Position numbers and translations under genes: made by a program. A stretch of DNA of 64,000 bases, from contig OX328096.1 in assembly GCA_946811185.2 (NCBI GenBank), forward strand, positions 24,245,881 through 24,309,880. Reading direction: 5' to 3'. This DNA is from Hippopus hippopus. Lineage: Eukaryota; Mollusca; Bivalvia; Cardiida; Cardiidae. Below the pieces are notes generated by a model. The model was not told the origin of the DNA, did no database searches, and was given only the letters and a program-made list of their open reading frames with translations. Positions 63,840-64,000 of this stretch are shown here, piece after piece (the first letter of the stretch is position 1; the number at the start of each line of letters is the position of its first letter).

Positions 63840-64000
63840 TTAACCCTTTACCACACAATCCTGAGTTTTAGCAACCCCCAGGAAGAGGGCTTCTGAAAAC
63901 ATTGTAGGAAAAGGAGAAAATGCTGGTAACCAGCATTTTCTCCTTTTCCCACGATGTTTGCTAACCTTTCACTGACAAATCTGATTATTTCTTCCACATT
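63840..64000 (-). repeat. Family A hairpin MITE, cut by window end
   Basis: TTAACCCTTTACCACACAAT, palindrome with GGTAACC; the right third lies beyond the window. Confidence 0.9.

Noticed and set aside
3917..64000. Many short open frames sharing peptides such as KGENAGNQHFLLFPQCF or EKMLVTSIFSFSHNVF
   Set aside because: These are translations of the family A palindrome in two frames and both orientations. They recur with the repeat and do not represent a protein family.
1..64000. CRISPR array or prokaryotic operon
   Set aside because: Repeats are dispersed, hairpin-shaped and TTAA-flanked rather than regularly spaced direct repeats, and the genes are split by GT-AG introns.

Overview
The window is AT-rich eukaryotic genomic DNA with split genes and dense short interspersed repeats. 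Three things point to a bivalve mollusc, probably a heterodont (venerid-type) clam. There is a metazoan CCR4/CNOT6 gene with GT-AG introns. There is a tRNA-derived SINE with a molluscan-looking body and a CAATCAATCAAT-type tail. Several repeats are of kinds I associate with bivalves, such as the element with CCGTCCGTCC microsatellite and an AGCTCCACTGGCC start. The species is inference; no rRNA, mitochondrial or other diagnostic gene is present.

Genes. Two protein-coding loci are supported, both on the plus strand. (1) 2175-5948 holds the first three coding exons of CNOT6/CNOT6L (CCR4), the deadenylase subunit of CCR4-NOT: the conserved MPKEKY start and the complete leucine-rich-repeat region. 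All three exons end in phase 1. I found no exon for the exonuclease-endonuclease-phosphatase (EEP) nuclease domain in the rest of the window. (2) 42453-43989 is a 1537-bp coding exon for a protein of at least 512 residues that I do not recognise. It is Ser/Asp-rich, has two Cys/His clusters and a SUMO-interaction-like FIDLTD motif, and also ends at a phase-1 donor. It may be the first coding exon of a separate gene, or an alternative 5' exon feeding the same downstream nuclease exons; the sequence cannot decide. Two short minus-strand open frames near 49 kb are listed with low confidence.

Repeats. The window is dominated by one hairpin MITE, 'family A' here: about 225-235 bp, flanked by TTAA, ends reading CTCTTTACCA or CCCTTTACCA, with a perfect 67-bp central palindrome (33 + 1 + 33). 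I count roughly 80 copies or fragments, more than one per kb and by eye a quarter or more of the window. The TTAA target and CCYTTT-like ends suggest a piggyBac-mobilised non-autonomous family. A second TTAA family ('family B', ends CCCTTAGGCTGCTAA, centre AGATCAGACTGCA) has about 15 copies or fragments. Copies sit inside one another at internal TTAA sites, abut while sharing one TTAA, and are themselves split by a SINE, a hAT-like element, a 160-bp-unit tandem element and another inverted-repeat MITE. This gives a readable order of insertions.

Layout: 1-820 possible promoter and 5' non-coding exon; 2170-5948 CNOT6 exons with MITE-rich introns; 5949-42385 mostly MITEs, presumably CNOT6 intron or intergenic; 42386-43989 the unrecognised exon; 44-48 kb MITEs and old repeats; 48.5-49.9 kb a CpG-richer hAT-like insertion and flank; 50-61.4 kb MITEs, a tandem element, a hairpin and the SINE; 61.65-62.75 kb a partly duplicated Helitron-like element; to 64 kb MITEs. 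For family A, '+' means a copy reading TTAACTCTTTACCA-AACGACAAAATTTTAGAC ... GATTGTGTGGTAAAGGGTTAA, and '-' the reverse.
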